The notes: a model not told the origin generated them from the letters alone. Positions 1 through 9,085 are shown, numbered from the stretch's first letter. The stretch: DNA of 56,541 bases from Arcobacter vandammei (GCF_016106035.1 NZ_JADKPZ010000015.1:1-56541), one strand, 5' to 3'. Translations and numbers: made by a program.

Positions 1-932
1 GCAAACAACCCAAATTAAAGTACGCATTTATAAAAGAGCATGATAAACAGTACACAATCAGAAGAATGTGTACTGTTTTAAGAGTTCATCCAAGTGGGTA
101 TTATAAATGGTTAAAACAACCAATTTCAAATCTTGAAATAAAAAATCATAAAATTTTACAAGAGATAATAAAAGCATATAAAGAATCAAATGGGATTTAT
201 GGATATAGAAATATCCATAAAGATTTGAAAGCTTCAAATATCAATGTAAATAAGAAAAGAGTTGCTAGACTTATGAAAGAGGCTAAACTATTTGGAATCG
301 GTACATATAAAAGAAAACCCAAACATAAGGCAGGAGCGATTCATAAAGCACATCCAAACCATTTAAAACAATGTTTTTTAACATATAAACCAAATGAATC
401 TTGGGTTAGTGATATTACATATATAAAAACATATGAAGGATGGCTATATTTAGCTACAGTTATAGACCTTTATTCAAGGAAAGTAATTGCCTGGGCAACA
501 GGGCATAGACAATCAACTTCTTTGATAATTGAAGCTTTGAAAAAAACGACTCATAGAATTAAAAATAATAAATTAATTCTACACTCTGATCAAGGTAGTC
601 AATATAGTTCTTATGAATACCAAACATTTTTAAAATATCATAATATTATACCAAGTATGAGCAGAAGAGGTAATTGCTATGATAATGCAGTTGCTGAAAG
701 TTTTTTTAAGACATTAAAAAAAGAGTTAGTTAGAAAAACTATATTTCATACAAGAGCAGAAGCTAGAGATAAAATATTTGAATATATAGAAATGTTTTAT
801 AACTCAAAAAGAAGACATAGTTTTTTAGATTTTATAAGTCCAAATGAATTTGAGAAAAGATACAATGATAATGTTACTAAACCTAAGGTGTTAACTGATT
901 AAAAAAGTGTCTACAGTCTTGGGGTCATTCCA
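1..932 (+). mobile_element. IS3-family insertion sequence, left part outside window
   Basis: The window opens inside an IS3-type element. Its right end is read as 932, because the minus strand there starts with TGGAATGACCCC, which fits the TG-ended, CCC-rich terminal repeats of IS3 elements. The element has inserted into the transposase gene of a Tn3-family transposon: the broken Tn3 gene reads straight into the IS end and stops there. The left end and the target duplication lie outside the window, so subgroup and completeness cannot be judged. Confidence 0.85.
3..902 (+). CDS. IS3-family transposase OrfB (5' end outside window)
   Basis: This is the integrase-core (DDE) part of an IS3 transposase. 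The frame is open from base 3, with KYAFIKEH and QYTIRRM upstream of the first ATG at 66, so the gene starts before the window. Visible landmarks are the HTH_21-like stretch (YGYRNIHKDL), the rve core with the first Asp in WVSDITYI, the second Asp in HSDQGSQYSS, and the Glu in DNAVAESFFKTLKKE. All three catalytic acids are present, so the domain looks intact. In IS3 elements OrfB is normally made as an OrfAB fusion by -1 frameshifting; orfA is not in the window. Confidence 0.93.
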   Translation, partial: KQPKLKYAFIKEHDKQYTIRRMCTVLRVHPSGYYKWLKQPISNLEIKNHKILQEIIKAYKESNGIYGYRNIHKDLKASNINVNKKRVARLMKEAKLFGIGTYKRKPKHKAGAIHKAHPNHLKQCFLTYKPNESWVSDITYIKTYEGWLYLATVIDLYSRKVIAWATGHRQSTSLIIEALKKTTHRIKNNKLILHSDQGSQYSSYEYQTFLKYHNIIPSMSRRGNCYDNAVAESFFKTLKKELVRKTIFHTRAEARDKIFEYIEMFYNSKRRHSFLDFISPNEFEKRYNDNVTKPKVLTD

Positions 933-1678
933 ACTTGATCAATTATCGGTAATAAAATATCAAACTTATCTTTTATAGATGAAAGATAAAAAAGTGAGCT
1001 ATTCATCTGCTTTTTATTCATTGCATGCCCTAATTTTTTATAATTTCCTATGTTGTATCTATTCTTGAAATTTTCATCTTTATTGGTAAAATCATCTAAA
1101 AGTTTAAGTCTCTCATCATTTTGATATGTTTTTAAATGGTGCAATATTCCCTTTGTTTGAGAGCTAAGTGCATTACCAATAATTTTAGAGAGTATTGTAT
1201 AGCTTGGTATTTCAATATTCAGCTTTTTAGAATAGTCAACTAATGAAAAAAATATCTTTTTTCTATGAGTAAAATTATTTGCTAACTCTACTGCATAGTG
1301 TACCAACTTTGCACTAATTTCAGTGGTATACTCATTTACACTCAAATAAGACTTGATAAGTTGCTTGTATCTTTGGAGTGTTCTTTGATTTTCTAAAAGT
1401 TGAGTGACATCTATCATTGATAATTGGTATTTATCAATGATGTATTTCAAATCCTCACTATCAAATGCAACTACTTCAAAAAATTTATTTGTTGCTTTAA
1501 AATATCCAAACATCAATGCAAATGTTGCAAATGCTTCATCATTTCCCAAAAGTAATGCTTGTTTATATATTGCATTTGGTAAATTGAAAAAATAGTTCCT
1601 TTCATTACTAGAAGTAAATTCAGGTGCCATTTCAAACCTTTTTTTGTCTTGTTCTGTTAAATAGTCAATTCTTGCCAT
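911..1678 (-). pseudogene. Tn3-family transposase, N-terminal fragment cut by IS3
   Basis: This fragment of 255 codons matches the N-terminal DUF4158-type region of the complete transposase at 3404-6403. Shared segments include KKIFFSLVDYSKK and LLDDFTNKDEN, with roughly two-thirds identity by eye, so the two are relatives and not copies of one element. A full protein would be about 1000 residues. The Tn3 frame breaks after IIDQVG; the last five codons (MTPRL) and the stop come from the end of the IS3 element. The DDE domain is lost, so it cannot transpose on its own. Confidence 0.9.
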
Positions 1679-1807
1679 GTAAATCCTTTATTTTTAATGT
1701 TCATATATTTTATGTGATAAATTATTTTAAATATCATTGATAAAACAATGCTATTTACACTATAATTAATTAACTTAAATCCTTTTCATTAAATGAGGTG
1801 AATTTTC

Positions 1808-2410
1808 ATGAAAACTACTGCCTATCTTAGAATTTCTACAGTTGATCAAGATATAGAAAAAAACAAATCTGATATTTTAAAATTGGCTAATGAAAAACGA
1901 CTTGGATATGTTGAATTTATTGAAGAACAAATATCTGGAAAAGTATCTTGGAGGAATAGAAAAATATTTGCAATCATTAATGAAGCTAAAAAAGATGATG
2001 TGATAATTGTAAGCGAACTCTCTCGTCTTGGAAGGAGTATGCTGGAGATTATGGAAATCCTCTCTATTGCTACTCAAAAACAACTCAAAATTTATTCAGT
2101 GAAAGGTGATTGGCATTTAGATGGCTCAATCCAAAGCAAAGTGATGGCAATGGTATTTTCAATGGCATCAGAAATAGAGAGAGATCTCATTTCATCAAGA
2201 ACAAAAGAAGCATTACGATTTAAAAAAGAGAATGGGATAAAACTTGGTCGACCAAAAGGACCAGGTAAAAGTAAACTGGATAAATTCAAGCCAGAAATTG
2301 AAGCTCTTTTATCAAATGGATCAACTCAAAAATTTATTGCTAATCGATATAACACTACAGAAGCAAATCTATATAATTGGATGAAAAGACACAATCTGAA
2401 AAAATCATAA
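1808..2410 (+). CDS. tnpR: Serine resolvase/invertase of Tn3 element 1
   Basis: This is a small serine recombinase of 200 residues that would resolve cointegrates at a res site. The N-terminal catalytic domain has YLRISTVDQ (nucleophile serine near residue 9), VSELSRLGRS and the conserved SEIERDLISSRTKEAL helix. After GRPKGPGKS, the C-terminal 45 residues form a helix-turn-helix (TQKFIANRYNTTEANLYNWM). The start is the ATG after GAGGTG at 1795-1800. It is transcribed away from the truncated transposase, and the 130-bp gap between them should carry the res site and both promoters. It differs clearly from the second resolvase at 2631-3242 and so belongs to the older, IS-broken element. Confidence 0.9.
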   Translation: MKTTAYLRISTVDQDIEKNKSDILKLANEKRLGYVEFIEEQISGKVSWRNRKIFAIINEAKKDDVIIVSELSRLGRSMLEIMEILSIATQKQLKIYSVKGDWHLDGSIQSKVMAMVFSMASEIERDLISSRTKEALRFKKENGIKLGRPKGPGKSKLDKFKPEIEALLSNGSTQKFIANRYNTTEANLYNWMKRHNLKKS

Positions 2411-2428
2411 AATTAAGCTACTTTTAAA

Positions 2429-2466
2429 TCGCTTGTCGCTTTTGGTACCTTTATGTAAAGATAGCC
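2429..2466. repeat. Candidate 38-bp terminal inverted repeat of Tn3 element 1
   Basis: Aligned base by base with the right end of element 2 (6525-6562), this stretch has the same length, the same inner block TTGTCGC followed by a T-rich run, and the same outer end TAGCC. The middle has diverged. It lies just downstream of the element 1 resolvase, where the outer end is expected. The opposite end is outside the window, so it cannot be paired. Confidence 0.5.
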
Positions 2467-2572
2467 TATATCACATAAATCACTCTTTTAAAACCATACC
2501 CTAAAGATTGGTAGGGGGACTTAGATTATCAATAGGTAATTGAACGCTTTTATATTGTATACGCAGTAAACT

Positions 2573-2610
2573 GGCTACTTGGGAACATTTGGGAAAAATG
2601 CGACAAAGAA
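2573..2610 (+). repeat. Left terminal inverted repeat of Tn3 element 2
   Basis: This 38-bp sequence begins GGCTACTTGGGAACATTTGG and is perfectly repeated in inverted orientation at 6525-6562. The length is the family standard. Confidence 0.93.
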
Positions 2611-2630
2611 ATTTAAAGATAGCTTAAGCT

Positions 2631-3242
2631 TTATTTCTCAAGTACCCTTTTAGCGTACTCTCTTAGCTCACCAGTTGGTGAAATATATTTGTATAAAGTT
2701 GCTCTTGTTATTTTTAATTCTTTGCAAAGTTCAGTGACACTCGTATCTCTATTTTTCATGGCAACCTCTGCAAGTCTCACTTGAGCTTTTGTAAGATTGA
2801 ATTTTCTTCCACCCATTCTACCTCTTGCCCTTGCAGCTGCAATTCCAGCTTTTGTTCTTTCACGAATCAGTTCTCTTTCAAACTCAGCTAAAGCTCCAAA
2901 TATTGAAAATATCATTTTACCAGCAGGTGAAGTTGTATCAATATTAACCCCTTGACCACTTAGCACTTTAAATCCAATATTTCTTTTTGCAAGATCCTCA
3001 ACTATGGATATAAGATGTTTTAGATTTCTTCCAAGTCTATCTAGCTTCCACACAACTAAAGTATCACCATCTCTTAAAGCTTTAATGCAATTATCTAATC
3101 CAGGTCTTTCATCTTTACTTCCTGAGATTTTGTCTGTATAAATATTGTTTTCATCAACTCCAGCATTTTTAAGTGCATCGATTTGTAAATCTAATACTTG
3201 TGAATTATCTGATTTTGAAACTCTGGCATATCCAATGAACAT
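2631..3242 (-). CDS. tnpR: Tn3 resolvase TnpR (serine recombinase)
   Basis: This is a 203-residue site-specific resolvase of the Tn3/gamma-delta type, expected to resolve cointegrates at the res site upstream of it. It has the canonical start MFIGYARVSKSDNSQ with the nucleophile serine, DKISGSKDERPGLD, VWKLDRLGRNLKHL, and the E-helix GALAEFERELIRERTKAG. A C-terminal HTH (VTELCKELKITRATLYKYI) ends the protein. It is transcribed divergently from tnpA, with 161 bp between them. The start ATG at 3242 is preceded by a GAGGA-type site. The gene lies 20 bp inside the left terminal repeat and looks intact. Confidence 0.96.
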   Translation of the reverse strand: MFIGYARVSKSDNSQVLDLQIDALKNAGVDENNIYTDKISGSKDERPGLDNCIKALRDGDTLVVWKLDRLGRNLKHLISIVEDLAKRNIGFKVLSGQGVNIDTTSPAGKMIFSIFGALAEFERELIRERTKAGIAAARARGRMGGRKFNLTKAQVRLAEVAMKNRDTSVTELCKELKITRATLYKYISPTGELREYAKRVLEK

Positions 3243-3263
3243 TTTTTTCTCCTCGTAAAAAAG

Positions 3264-3291
3264 TGTATCTCAAACGACCGTTTAATATACA
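3264..3291. promoter_or_regulatory. Candidate res subsite I (resolvase crossover site)
   Basis: This is a 28-bp imperfect dyad with TGTAT at one end, ATACA at the other and AAACG/CGTTT arms near the centre, lying just upstream of tnpR. A length of 28 bp, TGTnT-like ends and position between tnpR and tnpA are what a resolvase crossover site looks like. A further AT-rich dyad (TGTAAATTAACA, about 3327-3338) could be part of an accessory subsite. Confidence 0.5.
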
Positions 3292-3403
3292 TTCAAAAAT
3301 ATCTCTCTAAAGAACCTATATAATGTAAATTAACATATAAATTATTCAAATTATATTAAATATCATATAAAATAAGTATAAATTACAATTTTAAGGAAAG
3401 ACA

Positions 3404-6403
3404 ATGTCAGTATTACAAATTCTCACAAAAGATGAAATTAAAAACTTTGAATCAGCTCCAAAATTTGATTTGCTTGCAAAAAATCACTTTTTTAAAATGA
3501 CTGATGCTCTTAACCATATGACAATGGAGATGAAAAATGATTCAAATAAAATTTTGTTCATTTTAATGTATGGGTATTTTAAAGCTACCAATAAATTTTT
3601 TGATATTCAAAGAGATGATGAAAATTATTTGTACATAGCTACTAGAAACAATTTTGATTCATTTGATTTTCGTGTTGTGACTCCAAGAACAATTCAACGA
3701 TATAAACAACTTATCAAATCAAATCTCTTTATCAATGAATATACTTTAGATATTGAATCACAACTAAAACACCATGCCATTGAACTAGCGAATAATTTTA
3801 CTAATCGTAAAAAAATCTTTTTTTCACTTGTAGATTACTCAAAAAAGATAAACATTGAAGTACCTAGCTATTTTGCCTTGTCAAAACTTATTGAGTTTGC
3901 ACTCAATTATCAAACAAAAAGTATTCTGCTTCATCTAAAAACTTTTCAAAAAGATAAAAGACTAATGCTTCTTGATGATTTTACCAATAAAGATGAAAAT
4001 TATACAAACAAATATAACATCAATAGCTTCAAAAAATTAGGACACTCTACTAAGAAAAAGGAGATGAATAATTCAGTAGTACAACTAAACACCATCAAAT
4101 CCAAATTTGATATGCTCAAACCAATTATTGATGAAGTTGGTATTACAGATAAAATTGCACAGTATCACTCAAAATGGATTGAGCAAATTAAAATGTTTCA
4201 ACTTACAAGAAAACAACAGTTAGAGCAACAATTTTTACTTCTTTCGTTTGTAAAATATCAATATTTTATCAGAAATGATAACCTAATCGATAGATTTATT
4301 GCTATTATGCAAAGTACTAAAAGCTCTCTTCTTCGCCATCAAAAGGATCTTCACTTTGAAAATGAACCTAAACAAAGGGCTTTAGTGCAATCTTTAGAGG
4401 ATTCAAATCTTTCAATTTTAAATGATGTGAGTAGTATTGTTAACAATGAAAAGCTTAGTGACAGAGATAAAATCATTGCCCTAAGAGCACTCGTTGAAAC
4501 TAAAACACAAAATTTAAAAACACTTTTAGTGGAAAAATCTCTAATTGAAACTTCAAATTTAGATCGATTTGATTTTCTTGAAAAAGGATCACAATCACTT
4601 CAAGGAAAATTATCTGGAGTAGTTAAATTAGTAGAGTTTGATGAGAAATCATCTAATAAAAATCTACTAACTGCTATCAAATATTTCAAAGAATCATCTA
4701 ATATAAAACAAGATGCACCATTGAGTTTTTTAGATGATGAAGAACAGCAGGTAATATTTGATAGTGAAGGGAAAATAAGGGTCTCACTCTATAAAGCATT
4801 TTTATTTGTTCATCTTAGTGATGGGATACGATCAGGGATTTTAAATCTCAAATACTCCTATAAATACAAAAGCTTTGAAGATTATTTAATCTCTAAAGAT
4901 GAGTTTATAAGCAATAAAAAAGAGCTACTCAAATATCATGAATTGGAACATCTTGAAGATTTCGATACTTTTATAAAACCAATTATCCAAAAACTTGAAA
5001 TGAGCTTTGCAAACACCAATGAACGAATTGAAAAAGAGCTCAATATCTATTTTAAACCTACACCAGATTCGTTTATTCTCACTACTCCAAAATTAGAAAA
5101 AACAGATCATCAATTAGAACACACTATTGGAAAATATTTTCCACAAGCAGAGTTTATATCTGTAATTGATCTGCTCCATTCGGTGCAAATAAAAGCAGAT
5201 TTTTTAGATTCATTTAAACACTATTCACTCCAAAATACACCTATTAAAAAACTTGAACCAAATCTGTTATATGCTTCAATTGTTGGATATGGTTGTAATA
5301 TCACACTTTCAAAGATGGCAAAAATATCTAAAGGGATCAGTGAGAATCAACTTGATACTACCACTACATGGTACTTAAGTGAAGAAAATACCATGGAAGC
5401 AAATGATAAAATTGTTGCATTTATCGATTCACTTGATATTGCGAAATTACTACAGCATGATCCTAAGTATAATCATACATCAAGTGATGGGCAAAAGTAT
5501 AATATGAAATCATCAATCGATTCAACTAATGCTGGATGGTCTCATAAATATTTTGGATTAGATCAAGGTGTTATTGTTAACACTTTTATAGATGAAAAAC
5601 ATCGATTGTATTACTCTGTTGTTATCAATGTAAGTGAAAGGGAAAGTGGATATGTAATTGATGGACTTATGCATAATGATGTTGTTAAAAGTGATATCCA
5701 CAGCACCGATACACATGGTTTTTCAGAAGTTATATTTGGAATAACTCATTTGTTAGGATTTGCATTTGGACCAAGGATTAAAAACTTTAAAGATCAACAA
5801 CTCTATGGAATCTTTTCACCAAAATACTATTTACAAAAAGGATATCAATTAGTTCCAAAACGAAAAATCAACTTTGAGATTATCAAAGAACATTGGGATG
5901 ATATTTTAAGATTTATCCTTACGATAAAATCAAGAAAAACAACAGCTTCACAATTACTCAAGCGACTTACATCTTACTCAAAACACCATAAACTCTACAC
6001 TGCAATTAAAGAGTTTGGAAAAATTATCAAAACCGATTTCCTCCTTACCTATATCGATGATGTGGAGCTTCGTCAAAGGATTGAAAAACAGCTCAATAAA
6101 ATAGAAGCTTCAAATCGTTTTTCAAAAGCAGTATTTTTTGGAAATAATGCAGAGTTCATATTCGCTTCTCAAGAGGAGCAAAATATCGCAAATAATTGCA
6201 AACGACTTATCCAAAATTCTGTGATACTTTGGAATTACCTCTATATTGATAAAAAACTAAGAGATGCTAAATCTCAGATTCAAAAAGATGAAATCATTGA
6301 TGCAATCAAAAATAGTTCCATAGTTCACTGGACTCATATCAATTTTTATGGCACATATGACTTTACAAAAGTTGATAAAAAAGTGAGTGCAATGATCAGT
6401 TAG
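3404..6403 (+). CDS. tnpA: Tn3-family transposase TnpA
   Basis: This is a full-length 999-residue transposase for replicative transposition, the usual size for the family. The N-terminal third is the DUF4158-type end-binding region (KKIFFSLVDYSKK, LLDDFTNKDEN). The C-terminal third is the DDE_Tnp_Tn3 catalytic domain: GWSHKYFGLDQGV carries the first Asp, STDTHGFSEVIFG the second, and the segment QEEQNIANNCKRLIQNSVILWNYLY fits the Glu region (EEQ) followed by the conserved LWN motif. The ATG at 3404 follows AAGGAAAG. The gene is divergent from tnpR and ends 121 bp inside the right terminal repeat. It looks functional and is related to, but distinct from, the IS-broken transposase at 911-1678. 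Confidence 0.96.
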   Translation: MSVLQILTKDEIKNFESAPKFDLLAKNHFFKMTDALNHMTMEMKNDSNKILFILMYGYFKATNKFFDIQRDDENYLYIATRNNFDSFDFRVVTPRTIQRYKQLIKSNLFINEYTLDIESQLKHHAIELANNFTNRKKIFFSLVDYSKKINIEVPSYFALSKLIEFALNYQTKSILLHLKTFQKDKRLMLLDDFTNKDENYTNKYNINSFKKLGHSTKKKEMNNSVVQLNTIKSKFDMLKPIIDEVGITDKIAQYHSKWIEQIKMFQLTRKQQLEQQFLLLSFVKYQYFIRNDNLIDRFIAIMQSTKSSLLRHQKDLHFENEPKQRALVQSLEDSNLSILNDVSSIVNNEKLSDRDKIIALRALVETKTQNLKTLLVEKSLIETSNLDRFDFLEKGSQSLQGKLSGVVKLVEFDEKSSNKNLLTAIKYFKESSNIKQDAPLSFLDDEEQQVIFDSEGKIRVSLYKAFLFVHLSDGIRSGILNLKYSYKYKSFEDYLISKDEFISNKKELLKYHELEHLEDFDTFIKPIIQKLEMSFANTNERIEKELNIYFKPTPDSFILTTPKLEKTDHQLEHTIGKYFPQAEFISVIDLLHSVQIKADFLDSFKHYSLQNTPIKKLEPNLLYASIVGYGCNITLSKMAKISKGISENQLDTTTTWYLSEENTMEANDKIVAFIDSLDIAKLLQHDPKYNHTSSDGQKYNMKSSIDSTNAGWSHKYFGLDQGVIVNTFIDEKHRLYYSVVINVSERESGYVIDGLMHNDVVKSDIHSTDTHGFSEVIFGITHLLGFAFGPRIKNFKDQQLYGIFSPKYYLQKGYQLVPKRKINFEIIKEHWDDILRFILTIKSRKTTASQLLKRLTSYSKHHKLYTAIKEFGKIIKTDFLLTYIDDVELRQRIEKQLNKIEASNRFSKAVFFGNNAEFIFASQEEQNIANNCKRLIQNSVILWNYLYIDKKLRDAKSQIQKDEIIDAIKNSSIVHWTHINFYGTYDFTKVDKKVSAMIS

Positions 6404-6524
6404 AATAGAATATTTATGAAATTGAGCTAGAAATCGTTTTTGGAGTTGAAAGGGTATCTTTTATGGGAAAATCAATTCTAGAGGCTCATAGAGCAAAGTA
6501 TCTGATTTTAAGGTTAATTTAAAA

Positions 6525-6562
6525 TTCTTTGTCGCATTTTTCCCAAATGTTCCCAAGTAGCC
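6525..6562 (-). repeat. Right terminal inverted repeat of Tn3 element 2
   Basis: This is a perfect 38-bp inverse of 2573-2610, ending ...TTCCCAAGTAGCC on the plus strand. Confidence 0.93.
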
Positions 6563-6567
6563 GTAAT

Positions 6568-6734
6568 TCAAGTTAGATTATATAACTTGCTAATATGTTT
6601 TGATACAGTATTTCTACTAAGTCCTGTGTCTTGTGCGATTTTCTGAATATTGAATTTTCCATTAGCTTTTTTATTAATATTTAAAAATAGATACTTTTTG
6701 TATTGATTAATTATTTTGTTTTAGATATACTAAT
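6568..6734 (-). pseudogene. C-terminal helix-turn-helix remnant of a DNA-binding protein
   Basis: Reading the minus strand gives an open frame with no start codon whose end reads GKFNIQKIAQDTGLSRNTVS followed by KHISKLYNLT and a stop. IAQDTGLSRNTVSKHI is a convincing helix-turn-helix, of the sort at the C-terminus of serine recombinases or in small replication and regulatory proteins. It lies immediately outside the right end of Tn3 element 2 and overlaps the promoter region of the next gene. The Tn3 insertion or a later deletion probably removed DNA next to it. The parent family cannot be told from 50 codons. Confidence 0.45.
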
Positions 6735-6767
6735 AGTATTTAAAATTAGATACTAGAAAGGTCAAAT

Positions 6768-7859
6768 ATGTATTCACCATTTCCTTATGATAGATTACCA
6801 TCAAAAGATGAATTTTTTGGAAGAACTACTGAGCTTGAAAACTTAAGTCAAATTGTTGATTATTCAAATAATGCTTTAATATATTCAAAAAGAAGAATGG
6901 GGAAAAGTTCTTTGATAAAAGCACTATTTAATAAATATGAAGATAATTATATTTGTTTATATAGTGATATTTTTGATATTACATCAAAAGAGGATTTTAT
7001 ATCAAATCTTTTAAAAGCACTTGCAAACTATAACAGTAAAAAATTTGATATAAAAGGTGCAATCAAAAATCTTACTTCTTTATTTAAAAGAGTTAGATTT
7101 GAGCCATCAATTGATACAAATACTCTTGAATACTCAATAAAACCAAATATTACAAGTTTAAGTTTTGAAGAGATGATGGATGAGTTTTTTTCATCTCTAG
7201 ATGAACTATCAAAAAAATCTAAAGTTGTTTTAGCAATAGACGAGTTCCAACAAATTGCAAATATTACAGATGTAAAACTTGATGCGATTTTAAGAAAATA
7301 TATTCAAAATAGAAGTAATATATCTTATATATTTTTGGGTTCAAAAAGACATATGCTAACATCACTTTTTGAGTATAAAGCACCACTTTATGAAATGGCG
7401 AATCATATAGAGCTAAAAGCACTTAAACTAGAAGATGTGTTTAATTATGCAACAAAGCATATAGATATTCGTTTTGAAATGTGCGAGTATATTTATAGTT
7501 TAAGTGATGGCGAAACAAAATTAATCCAACAAATTTTGCATATACTGTTTATAAAAAAAGAGAAAGTAGATGAAAAAGAGCAGATAAATATAGTTTTAAA
7601 AGAGATAATTGGTTCAAAAGATTCTAGCTATAGACTACTTTTTGATACATTAGGAAATAATCAAAAAATAGCACTTAAGATTGTTGGTAAATATAAAAGT
7701 GGAATATTTTCTCAAAGTGTGTTAGAAGAGTTTAATATCAAAAAACAAACACTACAATCAAGTGTTGAAGCACTTTTTAAACAAGAACTAATAGATAAAA
7801 ATGATGATAAATATTTTATTCCAGACAGAGTTTTTGAGCTTTGGGTAGAAGGAATTTAA
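6768..7859 (+). CDS. P-loop ATPase, archaeal-type/STAND-like AAA family
   Basis: This 363-residue ATP-binding protein has an N-terminal FFGRTTELENL, the usual lead-in to this ATPase class. A Walker A of the form SKRRMGKSSLIKAL (about residues 40-53), a Walker B in VVLAIDEFQQI (about 155-165), a sensor-like FLGSKRHML and a C-terminal winged-helix-like segment (SGIFSQSVLEEFNIKKQTLQ) follow. Proteins of this build are widespread, often near mobile DNA, and mostly of unknown function. The ATG at 6768 has AAAGG 7 nt upstream. It is convergent with the recombinase at 7950-9068 and no partner gene follows it. I cannot assign a specific role. Confidence 0.8.
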   Translation: MYSPFPYDRLPSKDEFFGRTTELENLSQIVDYSNNALIYSKRRMGKSSLIKALFNKYEDNYICLYSDIFDITSKEDFISNLLKALANYNSKKFDIKGAIKNLTSLFKRVRFEPSIDTNTLEYSIKPNITSLSFEEMMDEFFSSLDELSKKSKVVLAIDEFQQIANITDVKLDAILRKYIQNRSNISYIFLGSKRHMLTSLFEYKAPLYEMANHIELKALKLEDVFNYATKHIDIRFEMCEYIYSLSDGETKLIQQILHILFIKKEKVDEKEQINIVLKEIIGSKDSSYRLLFDTLGNNQKIALKIVGKYKSGIFSQSVLEEFNIKKQTLQSSVEALFKQELIDKNDDKYFIPDRVFELWVEGI

Positions 7860-7924
7860 TATCCAAAGGTGGTTTGCACAGTTTATTTTATCAATCTTTT
7901 TGCGAAAAACCCGTTCTTTAGGGC

Positions 7925-7960
7925 GAGGTGAGTTCACACCTAGTTAACACTACTTAACTA
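7925..7960. repeat. Paired inverted repeats overlapping the recombinase stop codon
   Basis: Two perfect dyads stand side by side: AGGTG-N6-CACCT (7926-7941) and TAGTTAA-N6-TTAACTA (7941-7960). The second overlaps the last codons of the recombinase gene. They could be a terminator between the convergent genes, although neither side has a long T-run, or a recombination core site with arms around a 6-bp centre, which is the layout of Xer/dif-type sites. Confidence 0.4.
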
Positions 7961-9068
7961 GCACACCACCTAGCAACTCAAAAGTTCTATTTTTAACATC
8001 TTCTGTTACTTGCTGGTCAAGATGTAGGTACTTTCTAGTAGTTGTTATATCTTCATGATCTAAGAAGTGCTGAATCTTTACTATATCAAAATTTGCAACA
8101 GCAGATAGGTAGCTGGCTGTTGTATGCCTTAACATGTGTGGACCATTTTTATCTTTTTTAGCAATACCAGCTGCTTCTCTTGTACTATTTACTAAAGTGT
8201 AGATATATCTATCATTTAGTTGTTTTCCAGTTGAAGTTGAAAATAAAAAAACATTGTTATTTGTATTTGCTAAATATTCATTATAGTCATTTTTTACAAG
8301 TTCATACGCAATACTAATATTTCTTGTTTTATTACCTTTACCAATGATTTTAAAGTCTAATCTATTATCTTTTTCACTAACTATTAAATCATCTTTTTTA
8401 ATATCAATAAGCTCACCTACTCTCATTCCTGTAAGAACTAATATTTTAAGAGCCAGTCTATTTCTATGTTTTGTTTGTCCTCTCCAAGGCATTTTATCTA
8501 TAGTCTCAAGGAATTTATAAAACTCATCATAAGGGTTTAGATATGCAAGTTTTTTCTTCTCTTTTCCAATTACTTTTATTACATCTTTATGAAGTCTAAA
8601 TACATGACCAGAGCCTGCTTTATCGTCTTTTATATAATTTTTTGATTCTATAAAAGATAGAAAATTCTTTATTGCAACATAGTTATTTACCTTTGAAGCA
8701 TAAGAGTAGTTTTCTAGCTCTTCTGACAAATAGTGCTTTAATACATTTGCATTTATTTGTGATAATTTCTCAATTCCATTCTCAATTAAAAACTCATAAA
8801 ATAGCTTATTTGGATTAAAATAAGTCTTTGGACCTTTAAAACCATTTCTTCCTAAAGCATTAATAATCTCTCTCATCTCTTCAAAATTATCTTGTTTCAT
8901 AAAATCTTTTACAAGACTTCTATGGAGTTTCATATCTTTAATCTTTCTTTTTGATTGATTTTTAAAAACATCACTCATATATGGAATAAACCAGTGCATA
9001 TAATTTTGTTCAAAATCATTAAATGGCTCAAACTCTAATACATCTTCAATAAAAATATTTCTTATCAT
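7950..9068 (-). CDS. Tyrosine recombinase, Xer/XerH-like
   Basis: This 372-residue site-specific recombinase has a length close to Campylobacterota XerH. An N-terminal SAM-like core-binding domain (about residues 75-165) precedes the catalytic domain. All catalytic residues are visible: Arg216 in LTGMRVGEL, Lys244 in IIGKGNK, His311 and Arg314 in HMLRHTTASYL, His338 in FLDHEDITTTRKYLHL and the nucleophile Tyr347. It could resolve plasmid multimers or integrate a mobile element. The ATG at 9068 has AAAGGAA upstream. A small gene lies 17 nt upstream and is probably cotranscribed. Inverted repeats overlap its 3' end. Confidence 0.9.
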   Translation of the reverse strand: MIRNIFIEDVLEFEPFNDFEQNYMHWFIPYMSDVFKNQSKRKIKDMKLHRSLVKDFMKQDNFEEMREIINALGRNGFKGPKTYFNPNKLFYEFLIENGIEKLSQINANVLKHYLSEELENYSYASKVNNYVAIKNFLSFIESKNYIKDDKAGSGHVFRLHKDVIKVIGKEKKKLAYLNPYDEFYKFLETIDKMPWRGQTKHRNRLALKILVLTGMRVGELIDIKKDDLIVSEKDNRLDFKIIGKGNKTRNISIAYELVKNDYNEYLANTNNNVFLFSTSTGKQLNDRYIYTLVNSTREAAGIAKKDKNGPHMLRHTTASYLSAVANFDIVKIQHFLDHEDITTTRKYLHLDQQVTEDVKNRTFELLGGVLVK

Positions 9069-9085
9069 TCCATTTCCTTTTTTAC

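Larger units (their letters stand above)
933..2466. mobile_element. Remnant of a Tn3-family transposon (element 1)
   Basis: The remnant holds a transposase N-terminus (minus strand), a divergently transcribed serine resolvase and a candidate outer end at 2429-2466. The other end lies beyond the IS3 insertion and outside the window. The divergent tnpA/tnpR arrangement, with the res site expected at 1679-1807, is typical of the family. It abuts the complete element 2, with only about 106 bp between their ends. Confidence 0.7.
2573..6562. mobile_element. Complete Tn3-family transposon (element 2), 3990 bp
   Basis: The element has perfect 38-bp terminal inverted repeats at 2573-2610 and 6525-6562 (outer end GGCTACTTGGGAAC), divergent tnpR (minus) and tnpA (plus), and a res region between them. 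No passenger gene is present. The five bases outside each end (AAACT on the left, GTAAT on the right) do not match, so the usual 5-bp target duplication is missing. That fits a rearrangement after insertion or a deletion next to one end. Confidence 0.92.

Noticed and set aside
2573-6562. 5-bp target site duplication of Tn3 element 2
   Set aside because: The flanking bases AAACT and GTAAT do not match, and shifting the ends by a few bases does not create a match.
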